Position numbers and translations under genes: made by a program. The notes below the pieces were generated by a model. The model was given only the letters and a program-made list of their open reading frames with translations, searched no databases and was not told the DNA's origin. Shown here piece by piece: positions 47,032 through 55,196 of a stretch of DNA of 64,000 bases; position 1 is the stretch's first letter; the number at the start of each line of letters is the position of its first letter. The DNA is taken from contig JAEUOR010000043.1 in the NCBI GenBank assembly GCA_016790635.1, positions 1 through 64,000 on the forward strand. The letters run 5' to 3'. This DNA is from Burkholderiales bacterium (lineage in GTDB: Bacteria > Pseudomonadota > Gammaproteobacteria > Burkholderiales > JAEUOS01).

Positions 47032-47559
47032 TCATGCAGCCAGCGCGGCCGGCATGCGGCGCCGCTCCAGTACCACCGCCTGCGGGTTGGCACCGGACGC
47101 GGACGCGTCGCGTTCCTGCTGGGCTCGGATCAGGTCAGCCAGGCTCACAGACTCGAGGTATTCGTGCATCTTGCGGTTGAGCGTCGCCCACAGGTCATGG
47201 GTCATGCATTGGCCGCGCGAGCGGCCATCGTCGCTCGCCCCGCCGCCCACCCGGCCCGACTCCCGGCAGTCCTGCCGGCCGCCGCACATGGTGGCATCGA
47301 GCGGCTCATCGACAGCGGCGATGATGTCGGCCACCGTCACGGCATCCAGCGCGCGCGCCATGGTGTAGCCGCCACCGGGGCCGCGCACCGAATCAACGAT
47401 GCTATGGCGCCGCAGCTTGCCGAACAACTGCTCCAGATATGAAAGCGAGATTCCCTGGCGCTCGCTGATGGCCGCCAGGGTCACCGGTCCACGCCCTTCG
47501 CGCAGCGCCAGATCGAGCATCGCCGTGACGGCAAAACGTCCTTTGGTGGTCAGTCGCAT
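47032..47559 (-). CDS. iscR: Fe-S cluster-sensing repressor IscR, with enlarged ligand loop
   Basis: 175 residues of the Rrf2 family. The winged helix-turn-helix is standard ([46 protein letters not shown]). IscR with a [2Fe-2S] cluster represses the isc operon. Ligands appear as Cys92, Cys98, Cys118 and His121. Cys92 and Cys98 match the E. coli positions, but 19 residues rather than the usual five separate the second and third Cys, because of an insert rich in Gly, Arg, Ser and Asp. Two IscR-type boxes lie upstream, as expected for autoregulation. Confidence 0.96.
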   Translation of the reverse strand: MRLTTKGRFAVTAMLDLALREGRGPVTLAAISERQGISLSYLEQLFGKLRRHSIVDSVRGPGGGYTMARALDAVTVADIIAAVDEPLDATMCGGRQDCRESGRVGGGASDDGRSRGQCMTHDLWATLNRKMHEYLESVSLADLIRAQQERDASASGANPQAVVLERRRMPAALAA

Positions 47560-47605
47560 GAATGGCGTCCTTTCGGTTGCCGGCATTGCCGCCGAACAAC
47601 TCTCA

Positions 47606-47658
47606 ATCCCGAGTAATGCGCTCAAGTATATCAAATCCCGAGAAACGCAGTCAAGTAT
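47606..47658 (-). promoter_or_regulatory. isc promoter with two tandem IscR-type boxes
   Basis: On the minus strand, TTGACT (47649-47654) and TATACT (47625-47630) are separated by 18 bases, a strong sigma-70 promoter about 70 bases before iscR. Two 24-base boxes of the form ATACTTGA...CTCGGGAT lie at 47606-47629 and 47635-47658, a 29-base direct repeat. They cover the -35 and -10 elements and resemble type 1 IscR sites, so repression by cluster-bound IscR is expected. Confidence 0.85.
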
Positions 47659-47729
47659 TGCGGCACGGCGCCCGTCCACGCCGCGCCGTCCTCGCGGCTC
47701 CGCACGGGCGCCGTCGCTAGAATCACGCG

Positions 47730-49205
47730 ATGCACCTGCTCTGCCGCACCAGCGCCGTTCGCGCAATCGAAGCCGCTGCGCTTGCGCGCGGAGAGGCACT
47801 CATGCCGCGCGCGGGCCTTGCGTCGGCATGCGTCGCACGCGCCATGGCCACTGGCAGCGCGCAGGGCATACTGGTCCTGGCCGGCCCCGGCAACAACGGC
47901 GGCGATGCGTTCGAGGCAGCCTGCCATCTGCGTGCCTGGGGCAGCGCGGTGACGCTGGCCTGCATTGCCGATCCTGGGTACCTGCCCTCGGATGCGGCGC
48001 GCGCGCATGCACGTTGGATCGAGAGCGGTGGCGCATGCAGTACGGTGCTGCCCGACCCGGCGCAGTTCGACCTGGTCATCGATGGCCTCTTCGGCATCGG
48101 CCTGGGACGTGCCATCGGTGCTCCGTACGATGCGTGGATCGCCGCAGTCAATGCCGCGCGCGTTCCGGTCCTGGCACTTGACGTGCCTTCGGGACTCGAT
48201 GCCGACAGTGGCGTGGCGACCGGCGCGGCGATTCGCGCCGACGCCACCGTGACTTTCATCGCCGACAAGCCGGGCCTCCACACCGGCGACGGAGTCGACC
48301 TGGCAGGGCAAATCGAAATTGCCGCACTCGATCAACGGGTCGATACAGCATTCGGGCGCGAGGTCGGAAGCCTGCTGGAGCGCGCAGATTTCGCGGATCT
48401 CCTGGCGCCAAGGCGCCGCAACACGCACAAGGGTACCTACGGAACGCTGGTAATCGTCGGCGGTGCGGCAGGAATGGCGGGCGCGGCCATCCTGGCTGCG
48501 CGCGCGGGCTTGAAACTGGGCGCGGGGCGCGTCGTCGCCGGCCTCCTGGACCGGAGCGGAATGGCCTATGACCCGACCTACCCGGAGATCATGATCAGGG
48601 ATGCCGCATCCGCGCTCGCCAGTGTCGCCGGGGCCATCGTCGCGGGACCGGGGATGGGGGACTCGAAGGCCGCGCACGACGCGCTGGAAGCGGCTATCGC
48701 GGCCAGATGCCCGCTGGTCCTGGACGCTGACGCGCTGAACCTCATCGCGGGCGCCCCCCGGCTGGCAGCACAGGTCTCACGCCGCAGCGCACCGACGATC
48801 ATGACTCCGCATCCGCTGGAAGCGGCGCGCCTGGCCGGCATTGATGTAGCTCGGGTCAATGCCGACCGCATCGGCACGGCGCTTGCGCTGGCCCACGTCT
48901 ACCGTGCCCACGTCCTGCTGAAGGGCGCCGGCAGCGTCATCGCGACCTCCGAGGAACGCTGGTGGATCAACCCGACCGGCAACCCCGGCATGGCCGCCGG
49001 CGGCATGGGAGACGCGCTGGCAGGGATTGTTGGCGCGCTGGTCGCGCGCCACTCGGACGCAGCAGCGGCGCTGAGGTGCGCTGCCTTTTTGCACGGTGCT
49101 GCTGCCGATTCCCTGGTAGCAGCAGGCATCGGTCCGGCGGGTCTGACCGCGGGCGAGACCATCGACGCGGCGCGGCGACAGTTCAACGCCTGGAGCACTG
49201 CGTAG
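47730..49205 (+). CDS. nnrD: Bifunctional NAD(P)H-hydrate epimerase/dehydratase (YjeF-like)
   Basis: 491 residues combining both repair activities for hydrated NAD(P)H. The N-terminal epimerase (about 1-215) has the dinucleotide motif AGPGNNGGDAF (51-61) and LDVPSGLDADSG. The C-terminal ADP-dependent dehydratase (about 225-491) has THKGTYGTLVIVGG, GAGRVVAGLLD and the ATP/ADP-site signature NPTGNPGMAAGGMGDALAG. It diverges from the isc operon across the 170-base region that holds the isc promoter. The same fused protein in E. coli is Nnr (YjeF). Confidence 0.95.
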   Translation: MHLLCRTSAVRAIEAAALARGEALMPRAGLASACVARAMATGSAQGILVLAGPGNNGGDAFEAACHLRAWGSAVTLACIADPGYLPSDAARAHARWIESGGACSTVLPDPAQFDLVIDGLFGIGLGRAIGAPYDAWIAAVNAARVPVLALDVPSGLDADSGVATGAAIRADATVTFIADKPGLHTGDGVDLAGQIEIAALDQRVDTAFGREVGSLLERADFADLLAPRRRNTHKGTYGTLVIVGGAAGMAGAAILAARAGLKLGAGRVVAGLLDRSGMAYDPTYPEIMIRDAASALASVAGAIVAGPGMGDSKAAHDALEAAIAARCPLVLDADALNLIAGAPRLAAQVSRRSAPTIMTPHPLEAARLAGIDVARVNADRIGTALALAHVYRAHVLLKGAGSVIATSEERWWINPTGNPGMAAGGMGDALAGIVGALVARHSDAAAALRCAAFLHGAAADSLVAAGIGPAGLTAGETIDAARRQFNAWSTA

Positions 49206-49220
49206 GTCGCGGTACCGGCT

Positions 49221-49901
49221 TCAGCGCAGGTCGACCCTTCCCTCGCGGATTCCGACCCGCCGTGAACACCGCGCAGCGATTGCCGCGTCATGGGTTACCA
49301 GAACCAGGGTTGTGCCGCGTTCACGGTTGAGTTCGAAAAGCAGGTCGATGATGGTCGCTCCGGTCAGGGTATCGAGGTTCCCGGTCGGCTCGTCGGCAAA
49401 GAGCAGGCGCGGCTGCGGGGCAAACGCCCGCGCCACGGCGACGCGCTGCTGCTCGCCGCCGGACAGGTGCTTGGGGTAGTGCCGCATGCGCTGCGCCAAC
49501 CCAACGCGCTCCAGCGTGGCGCGCGCGACCGCGGCGGCGTCGCGCCGCCCAGCCAGCTCGAGCGGGAGCATCACATTCTCGAGGGCGTTCAAGTGCGGCA
49601 TCAGCTGGAACGACTGGAACACGAAGCCTGCGATGCGCCCGCGCAGCGCTGCGCGGCCGTCTTCGTCGGCGGCGAACAGGTCAATGCCGTCCAACAGGAC
49701 CTGCCCTCCGGTCGGCGTATCGAGCCCGGCCAAGAGCGACAGCAGGGTCGACTTGCCGGACCCGGAGGCGCCGACGATCGCGAGCGTCTCGCCCTCGGCC
49801 ACCTTGAGGTTGATCTCGTGCAAAATCGTCAGGTCCGACTCACCGTTGGGAACCGCCTTGCTCAGGGCACGAGTTTCGATGATGAATGTTTCTTCGCTCA
49901 T
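49221..49901 (-). CDS. ybbA: ABC transporter ATP-binding protein (YbbA/LolD-like)
   Basis: 226 residues. Walker A is GASGSGKST (44-52), the signature is LSGGEQQRVAVARA and Walker B is LLFADEPTGNLD. It belongs to the MacB/LolD-type group that works with FtsX-like permeases. No permease gene is adjacent here, whereas in E. coli ybbA is followed by ybbP. It is head-to-head with tesA, its start codon overlapping the tesA start, as the two genes are divergent neighbours in E. coli. Confidence 0.9.
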   Translation of the reverse strand: MSEETFIIETRALSKAVPNGESDLTILHEINLKVAEGETLAIVGASGSGKSTLLSLLAGLDTPTGGQVLLDGIDLFAADEDGRAALRGRIAGFVFQSFQLMPHLNALENVMLPLELAGRRDAAAVARATLERVGLAQRMRHYPKHLSGGEQQRVAVARAFAPQPRLLFADEPTGNLDTLTGATIIDLLFELNRERGTTLVLVTHDAAIAARCSRRVGIREGRVDLR

Positions 49902-50529
49902 GAAGATCGCCTGCCGACTGCTTTGTGTGTTGGCCCTGGCCGCGCACTCACTCGCCGCGCAAGCGGCGGCGCGCACGATTCTGGTCTATGGGGACAGCCT
50001 GTCGGCCGAGTACGGGCTTGCGCGCGGCTCCGGCTGGGCAGCGCTTTTGGACAAAAAACTGCGCGAAATGCGTATCGATTATAGCGTCGTCAACGCGAGC
50101 ATCAGTGGCGAAACCACCGCTGGCGGGGCCTCGCGCATCGCCGCCGAACTCGCGCGTGTGCGCCCGTCGATCGTCATCATCGAACTGGGCGGCAACGACG
50201 GGCTGCGCGGGCTGGCGCTGGGCGCGACCCGTGCCAACCTGGACGCCATGATCCGGGCGGCACGCGACAGCGGCGCGCGCGTGGTGCTGTGCGGGATGCA
50301 GTTGCCGCCCAACTACGGCCGCGACTACACCGAGCGTTTTCGTAGCCTTTACGCGGAATTGGCCGCCACTCACAAGGTCGCGCTGGTGCCGTTCTTTCTC
50401 GAGGGTGTCGGCGAGCGTCGCGACCTGTTCCAGGCCGACGGCATCCACCCCACCGAGGCGGCGCAGGCGCGCATCCTGGACAACGTGTGGACAGTGCTCG
50501 CACCGCTCACACGGGCGGCCAAGCGTTGA
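49900..50529 (+). CDS. tesA: Periplasmic acyl-CoA thioesterase I / lysophospholipase (GDSL)
   Basis: 209 residues with a signal peptide (about 1-23, ending AQA). The SGNH hydrolase blocks are complete: GDSLSAEYGL (31-40) with the nucleophile Ser, the Gly of SISGETTAGG, GGNDGLRG with its Asn, and DGIHPTEAAQ with the Asp and His. TesA cleaves thioesters and esters in the periplasm. The ATG overlaps that of ybbA on the other strand, and the stop overlaps the likely TTG start of selU. Confidence 0.93.
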   Translation: MKIACRLLCVLALAAHSLAAQAAARTILVYGDSLSAEYGLARGSGWAALLDKKLREMRIDYSVVNASISGETTAGGASRIAAELARVRPSIVIIELGGNDGLRGLALGATRANLDAMIRAARDSGARVVLCGMQLPPNYGRDYTERFRSLYAELAATHKVALVPFFLEGVGERRDLFQADGIHPTEAAQARILDNVWTVLAPLTRAAKR

Positions 50530-51623
50530 AGCGGTCGGCACCTGCGGCCCCGGACGCGGCAAGCGGCGCGCTCGACCGGCTAGGCGATTTCGACGAGATC
50601 ATCGACGTGCGGTCGCCGGCGGAGTTTGCCCTCGATCACATTCCCGGTGCGACCTCGGCGCCGGTGCTGAGCAACGTTGAGCGCGCCCGGATCGGCACGC
50701 TGCATGCCGCCGACTCCGCGTTTGCTGCCAAGCGCGCCGGTGCCGCCCTGGTGGCCGCCAACCTGGCGCGGCATTTGGAGACCCTGTTCTCCGATCGGCC
50801 GCGGTCCTGGCGCCCGCTCGTGTATTGCTGGCGCGGTGGCCAGCGCTCAGGTGCCATGACGGAAGTGTTTCGTCGCATCGGCTGGCGCGCCGAGCAACTC
50901 GAGGGCGGCTACCGCGCCTACCGGCGCCGCGTCGTCGCGGACCTGGATCAACTGCCGTCCGGAATGATTTTTCACATCGTCTGCGGTGTCACCGGCAGCG
51001 GCAAGAGCAGGCTCCTGCGCGCACTGCGGCGCACCGGCGCGCAGGTGCTGGACCTGGAGGAACTCGCCTGCCATCGCGGATCGGTCTTGGGCGAGTTGCC
51101 CGGGCAAGCCCAACCCTCGCAAAAGATGTTCGACAGTTTGGTGCGCTCACAGTTGCTCGCATTCGATGCGACCCGACCGGTCTTCGTCGAGGCGGAAAGC
51201 AAGAAGATCGGCGTCCTGCAGGTGCCCGATGCGCTGATGACGGCCATGCGTGCCTCACCCTGCCTGCGCGTGGACTTGGGCATCGAGCAGCGTGTGGCAC
51301 TGCTCAAGGAGGAGTACGCGCATTTCCTGGGCGACAGCGAGGCACTAGGGGCGCAACTCGACTGCCTGACCTTGCTGCACGGGCACGCGCGCGTGGCTCA
51401 ATGGAAGGCGCTCGGACAGGCTCACGCATGGGATGACCTGGTTGCCACGCTGCTGGCCGAGCACTACGATCCGGCCTATCTGCGCGGCATGGCGCGCAAC
51501 TATGCGGGCTTCGGCACCGCGCCAGTGCTCCCGGTCGCCGCAGCCGACAACGCGGCCTTCGACGCCGCGGCCCGCGAGTGCCTGACGTTGCTCGGCGGCG
51601 ACCGAGCCACGAACCTGAGGTAG
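50526..51623 (+). CDS. selU: tRNA 2-selenouridine synthase (SelU/YbbB)
   Basis: 365 residues. An N-terminal rhodanese domain carries the catalytic Cys101 in LVYCWRGGQRS. A P-loop domain follows with GVTGSGKS (154-161) and LDLEELACHRGSVLG. SelU replaces sulfur by selenium in 2-thiouridine at the wobble position of some tRNAs, via geranylation. I chose TTG 50526, which overlaps the tesA stop as TTGA; the in-frame GTG 50487 would lie within tesA. Its presence implies a selenophosphate supply elsewhere (selD not in window). Confidence 0.93.
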   Translation: MKRSAPAAPDAASGALDRLGDFDEIIDVRSPAEFALDHIPGATSAPVLSNVERARIGTLHAADSAFAAKRAGAALVAANLARHLETLFSDRPRSWRPLVYCWRGGQRSGAMTEVFRRIGWRAEQLEGGYRAYRRRVVADLDQLPSGMIFHIVCGVTGSGKSRLLRALRRTGAQVLDLEELACHRGSVLGELPGQAQPSQKMFDSLVRSQLLAFDATRPVFVEAESKKIGVLQVPDALMTAMRASPCLRVDLGIEQRVALLKEEYAHFLGDSEALGAQLDCLTLLHGHARVAQWKALGQAHAWDDLVATLLAEHYDPAYLRGMARNYAGFGTAPVLPVAAADNAAFDAAARECLTLLGGDRATNLR

Positions 51624-51635
51624 AACCTCGCTCGC

Positions 51636-53528
51636 CTAGTTGGCCTTCTTCTCGATGCGGTCCTTGAAGAGCGTGACCTTCGAGAGTGCCTTGACGGCTT
51701 CAAGATAGGCCGAAAAATCTCCCTCGGCCTGCGCTCGGCCCAAGGCCGATCGGATCGCCGCCTCGCGATTGGGATCCGGCTTGGCTGGCGCTTCAACCTT
51801 GTTGATGCGGTAGACACGATAGCCATCGTCAACCGGCACCCCGATCACTGCCGGCAGCTTGTCAGCGGGTGCTGCCATGATGGCGCGCAATGCCTCTCCG
51901 GACAGGGCGCCCACCTTGAGGCGCGAGACGCCGGTCGCAGCGCCGAAGCCCACGGCATCAGGCGACTGTTGCGCCGCCTTGAGCCTGGCCTCGCCCTCCT
52001 TGCGCGCCAGGCTCAGTGCCTCGCGCCGCTCGAGGAGCTTGGCAATGTCCGCGCTCGCCTCGGCGAAGGGTTTGACACTCTGTGGCTTGAAGTCGACCAC
52101 CCGGGCCGACACCAGGACGCCGGGGGCGATTTCCACGGCTTCCGTGTTCCGCTTGGCCTTGACGCTCTCGTCACTGAAAAGGCGATCGAGCAGGCGCGGA
52201 TTGGCGAGTTCGCGCGGCGGCGCGTCGCGCGCAAACGGTTCGGACGCGAAGAGTCGCAGGCGATACTTGTCTGCCACCGGCTTCAGGCTGTCGGGCTGCT
52301 CGTAGACGGTATTGGTAAATCCTTCGGCGCTCTCGCTGAATTTTTTCTGGCCCTCGCGACGCCGCCACTCCTGCTCGATCTCCGCACGCGCGTCCTCGAG
52401 CGAGCGCACCTTGCCCGCCTTGATGCCGGCCAGCTTGATGATGTGATAACCGAACTCGGACTCGACCACCCCGCTCACCTGGCCCGCCTGCATGCCGAAG
52501 ACCGCGTCCTCGAAGGGCTTGACCATCGCACCGCGACCAAAGCTGCCGAGTTCGCCTCCCTTGGCCGCCGACCCCGGGTCTTGCGAATGCTTGCGCGCCA
52601 GGGCGGCGAAATCCGCTCCAGGCGCGCGTGCCTGCTTCACCAGGTCCTCGGCACGCGCCTTGAGGGCGGCGCGGTCGCCGGCTCCTTCGAACTTGAGCAG
52701 GATGTGGCTGGCCTGACGCTGTTCCTCTTCGCGATAGCGCGCGATGTTCTGGTCGTAGAAGGCCTTGATGTCCTGTGGCGGCGGGGTCAGCGACGCGCCG
52801 ATCGCATCGGCGCTCAGCACCACGTATTCCGCGCGCATCTGCGGCGCGATCACGTAGTCCTTCTGGTTGGCATCGTAGTGCGCCCGCACCGCCTCGGGGG
52901 TCACCTTTACCTGGGAGGCGAAGGCGTCGGCCTTGATCGCGAATTCCTGGATCTCTCTTGTCTCTTCCTGTCCACGAGCCACCATCGCCTGTACTGACCG
53001 TGGCGCGAAAGCCGAATCACCGACGCCGGTGTTGAGAGCCTGCATGGCCAGGTCGCCGCGCAGCTTGTTCTCGAAAACAGGGGGGGTCATGCCTTGCGCA
53101 GCCAACAGGTTGGTATATCGCTCCTTGCTGAACTGCCCGTTGTCCTGCACCGCGGGAATCGCCGAGATCACCTCGCGCAACTTCTCGTCGGTGACGACGA
53201 TGCCGCTCCTGACCGCCTGGGTTGCGAGAACGCGCTGCGTCACCAGGGTGTCCAGGGTGGCTTCGCGCGCTGCCGGCAGATCGAACATCGCCGGGTCGAA
53301 TGGCACGTTGAGGCGCTGCGCGAGTTCGCGCTGACGCTCGAGTTGCTCGCGCTGGGCCTGCGCGTACTCCTGCTGTGTGATGAGCTGCCCCGCCACCTTG
53401 GCGACGGCCGTGTCCTCATCGGTAAAGCGCTTGTAGCCATCGATGCCGAAGAACGCGAACGGGGGCACGATCAGCACCAACAGCAGAAACTGCATCAAGC
53501 GCTGGTGATTGCGAATGAACTCGAACAT
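51636..53528 (-). CDS. ppiD: Periplasmic folding factor PpiD (SurA N-domain, parvulin)
   Basis: 630 residues. The N-terminus is cytoplasmic, with one membrane helix (about 12-30, LMQFLLLVLIVPPFAFFGI). A SurA-like chaperone region follows, then a parvulin-type domain (about 265-365: SHILLKFEG, DFAALARKHSQDPGSAAKGGELG, FGYHIIKL) and a C-terminal chaperone part. PpiD is anchored in the inner membrane near the Sec translocon and helps proteins emerging from it. GGAG precedes the ATG. It lies downstream of hupB and two tRNA genes; lon, often beside hupB, is absent. Confidence 0.95.
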   Translation of the reverse strand: MFEFIRNHQRLMQFLLLVLIVPPFAFFGIDGYKRFTDEDTAVAKVAGQLITQQEYAQAQREQLERQRELAQRLNVPFDPAMFDLPAAREATLDTLVTQRVLATQAVRSGIVVTDEKLREVISAIPAVQDNGQFSKERYTNLLAAQGMTPPVFENKLRGDLAMQALNTGVGDSAFAPRSVQAMVARGQEETREIQEFAIKADAFASQVKVTPEAVRAHYDANQKDYVIAPQMRAEYVVLSADAIGASLTPPPQDIKAFYDQNIARYREEEQRQASHILLKFEGAGDRAALKARAEDLVKQARAPGADFAALARKHSQDPGSAAKGGELGSFGRGAMVKPFEDAVFGMQAGQVSGVVESEFGYHIIKLAGIKAGKVRSLEDARAEIEQEWRRREGQKKFSESAEGFTNTVYEQPDSLKPVADKYRLRLFASEPFARDAPPRELANPRLLDRLFSDESVKAKRNTEAVEIAPGVLVSARVVDFKPQSVKPFAEASADIAKLLERREALSLARKEGEARLKAAQQSPDAVGFGAATGVSRLKVGALSGEALRAIMAAPADKLPAVIGVPVDDGYRVYRINKVEAPAKPDPNREAAIRSALGRAQAEGDFSAYLEAVKALSKVTLFKDRIEKKAN

Positions 53529-53580
53529 TCAACATCTCCAGCCGCGCAAACGCCATGGCGGCGACTTTGTGCGGAGATCA

Positions 53581-53610
53581 AAAAAAAGCCGAACGGCTGT
53601 TCGGCTTTTT
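53581..53610 (-). terminator. Bidirectional-looking terminator after tRNA-Asp
   Basis: AGCCGAAC and GTTCGGCT form a perfect 8-bp stem with a 4-base loop, flanked by A-run and T-run on either side. On the minus strand it ends the hupB-tRNA transcript just after tRNA-Asp and before ppiD. Confidence 0.9.
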
Positions 53611-53612
53611 AC

Positions 53613-53689
53613 TGGCGGAGTGGACGGGACTCGAACCCGCGACCCCCGGCGTGACAGGCCGGTATTCTAACCAACTGAACTACCACTCC
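53613..53689 (-). tRNA. tRNA-Asp (GTC)
   Basis: 77 nt with encoded CCA. The sequence folds as a standard cloverleaf: GGAGTGG acceptor, D-loop AGTTCAGTTGGTTAGA, anticodon loop CTGTCAC with GTC, and T-loop GGTTCGAGTCC. Confidence 0.97.
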
Positions 53690-53731
53690 ATGATCGGACT
53701 GTCGTCGTTGCCAGACTGCGGCCGCGAACCC

Positions 53732-53807
53732 TGGTGGGTGCTGACGGGTTCGAACCGCCGACATTCGCCTTGTAAGGGCGACGCTCTACCAACTGAGCTA
53801 AGCACCC
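53732..53807 (-). tRNA. tRNA-Val (TAC)
   Basis: 76 nt with encoded CCA. Acceptor GGGTGCT pairs with AGCACCC; the D-loop has AGCTCAGTTGGTAGAGC, the anticodon loop CTTACAA with TAC, and the T-arm GGTTCGAACC. It is 42 bases upstream of tRNA-Asp on the same strand. Confidence 0.97.
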
Positions 53808-53885
53808 CGCAACCGCTGACGGCCTGCCTGCAGGGGGCGCCTCACCTACCGAACACCACCTGAGCGACAGTGCGACGACAATCCG

Positions 53886-54158
53886 CTATTTTACAGCATC
53901 CTTGAAGGCTTTGCCGGGGGTGAAGCGCGCCACCTTTGCGGCCGGAATCTTGATCGGTTGATTGGTGCGGGGATTGCGTCCTGTCCTCTGCTTGCGCTTG
54001 GTCACGCGGAATGTGCCGAAGCCCACCAGCGTCACGCTGCCGCCTTTGCGCAGGCTGGTCTTGACCGCGCCTATCAGCGCGTCAAGCGCACGCCCGGCCG
54101 CTGCCTTGGATATGTCGGCAGTCTTGGCCATGTGATCGATCATTTGTGCCTTGTTCAC
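53886..54158 (-). CDS. hupB: DNA-binding protein HU
   Basis: 90 residues, the standard HU length. It bends and compacts DNA as a dimer. The DNA-binding arms show in [26 protein letters not shown], and the protein ends [18 protein letters not shown] 54158 gives the normal [11 protein letters not shown] start, with AAGG just upstream. The two tRNA genes and ppiD follow on the same strand. Confidence 0.97.
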   Translation of the reverse strand: MNKAQMIDHMAKTADISKAAAGRALDALIGAVKTSLRKGGSVTLVGFGTFRVTKRKQRTGRNPRTNQPIKIPAAKVARFTPGKAFKDAVK

Positions 54159-54257
54159 CCTTGATTCCCCCTTTGAGCCGATGTCGCGGCTGCCACACCC
54201 CTGCGGCGCCGCCCGCACTTTCTTTGTCCCCACGCCCTGTACGGTCGGGCGGCGCAT

Positions 54258-54287
54258 CTTATAGCAACCGTACGGCGCACCTGTCAA
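54258..54287 (-). promoter_or_regulatory. Strong sigma-70 promoter of hupB
   Basis: TTGACA (54282-54287) and TATAAG (54258-54263) on the minus strand are 18 bases apart, about 100 bases before the hupB start. The perfect -35 fits an abundant nucleoid protein. Confidence 0.85.
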
Positions 54288-54317
54288 GGCAACAAATCAC
54301 ACTAGTGCGCACTCCTG

Positions 54318-55196
54318 TCACAGTGACCCGAGCCGGTCTGCATAAATGGCAACCTGCTCCAGGCCGAATGCGGTCGGCGCCAGCGCAGGCGCACGGTCGT
54401 GTACCGCCAGGCCCAGCCGCCGCGCCGCAATTCGCTTGCCGTAGCAGGTCAGGTGCTCAAGAGACGCCATCATGAAAACGATTCCGGGGAGGATGACCCG
54501 GTACAGCTCGTCAGCCGCATCTGTGCGTCCTGCGCGTACCGCCGCGAAGATGCGTGCTTGCCAGTCGAAACTGTCCACCCCGATGACCATTCCCGCGCAT
54601 CCCGCGGCCAGGTTTTCGATGAGTTCCAGGCCGCCACGCCCGTTGAAGACGGCGAGCCGCGGGTTGGCAGCAATGACCTCTCGGATCAACACTGCCGGTC
54701 CTTCGCCCTTGAGCAGCGCGAAGTTCGCCCGCTCGCGCGCGAGCATCGCGATGGATTGCGGCGACAGTCCCACGCCAAGGTACTCTGGCGCATTCTGTAT
54801 CGCACACGGCAATCCCGCCTGCTCCATGACGGCGGCAAAGAAGTCGAAGTAGTAGGCCTCGGGTTGCGCGCGCCCACGCGGCGGTTGCAGAATCAACCAG
54901 TTCGCGCCGCGCTCCGCGGCATAAGTCGCGAGTTCGACCTGTGCGGCGACACTGTCTCCCGAAATCGTGATGGCCACCGGCTTGGCGCCGCCTACCCCGG
55001 CCAGCGTCCAATCGATGACGCAGCGCTTTTCCGCCGCGGACAGCTTGCTGACCTCGGTGGCCAGGCCCAATGCCGCAACACCTTGGGCGGGCCCGTCCGC
55101 GCAGACCGCAATCTGCCGGCGCATGGCCGCCTCGTCCAGATTCCCGCGCGCGTCGAAAAACGAGAACAGAATCGGGTAGATGCCGGCGAAGCTCAC
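54318..55196 (-). CDS. DapA-family (dihydrodipicolinate synthase-like) lyase
   Basis: 292 residues of the class I aldolase family that includes DapA, N-acetylneuraminate lyase and sugar-acid aldolases. The (beta/alpha)8 pattern is visible, with the probable Schiff-base Lys in FALLKGEGP and the substrate-loop Tyr in APEYLGVGL. It is unlikely to be the biosynthetic DapA, because the usual YNVPxR sequence is replaced by IQNAPEYLG; catabolism of a keto acid is more probable. GTG 55196 overlaps the stop of the upstream dehydrogenase (GTGA), so they are coupled. Confidence 0.85.
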   Translation of the reverse strand: MSFAGIYPILFSFFDARGNLDEAAMRRQIAVCADGPAQGVAALGLATEVSKLSAAEKRCVIDWTLAGVGGAKPVAITISGDSVAAQVELATYAAERGANWLILQPPRGRAQPEAYYFDFFAAVMEQAGLPCAIQNAPEYLGVGLSPQSIAMLARERANFALLKGEGPAVLIREVIAANPRLAVFNGRGGLELIENLAAGCAGMVIGVDSFDWQARIFAAVRAGRTDAADELYRVILPGIVFMMASLEHLTCYGKRIAARRLGLAVHDRAPALAPTAFGLEQVAIYADRLGSL

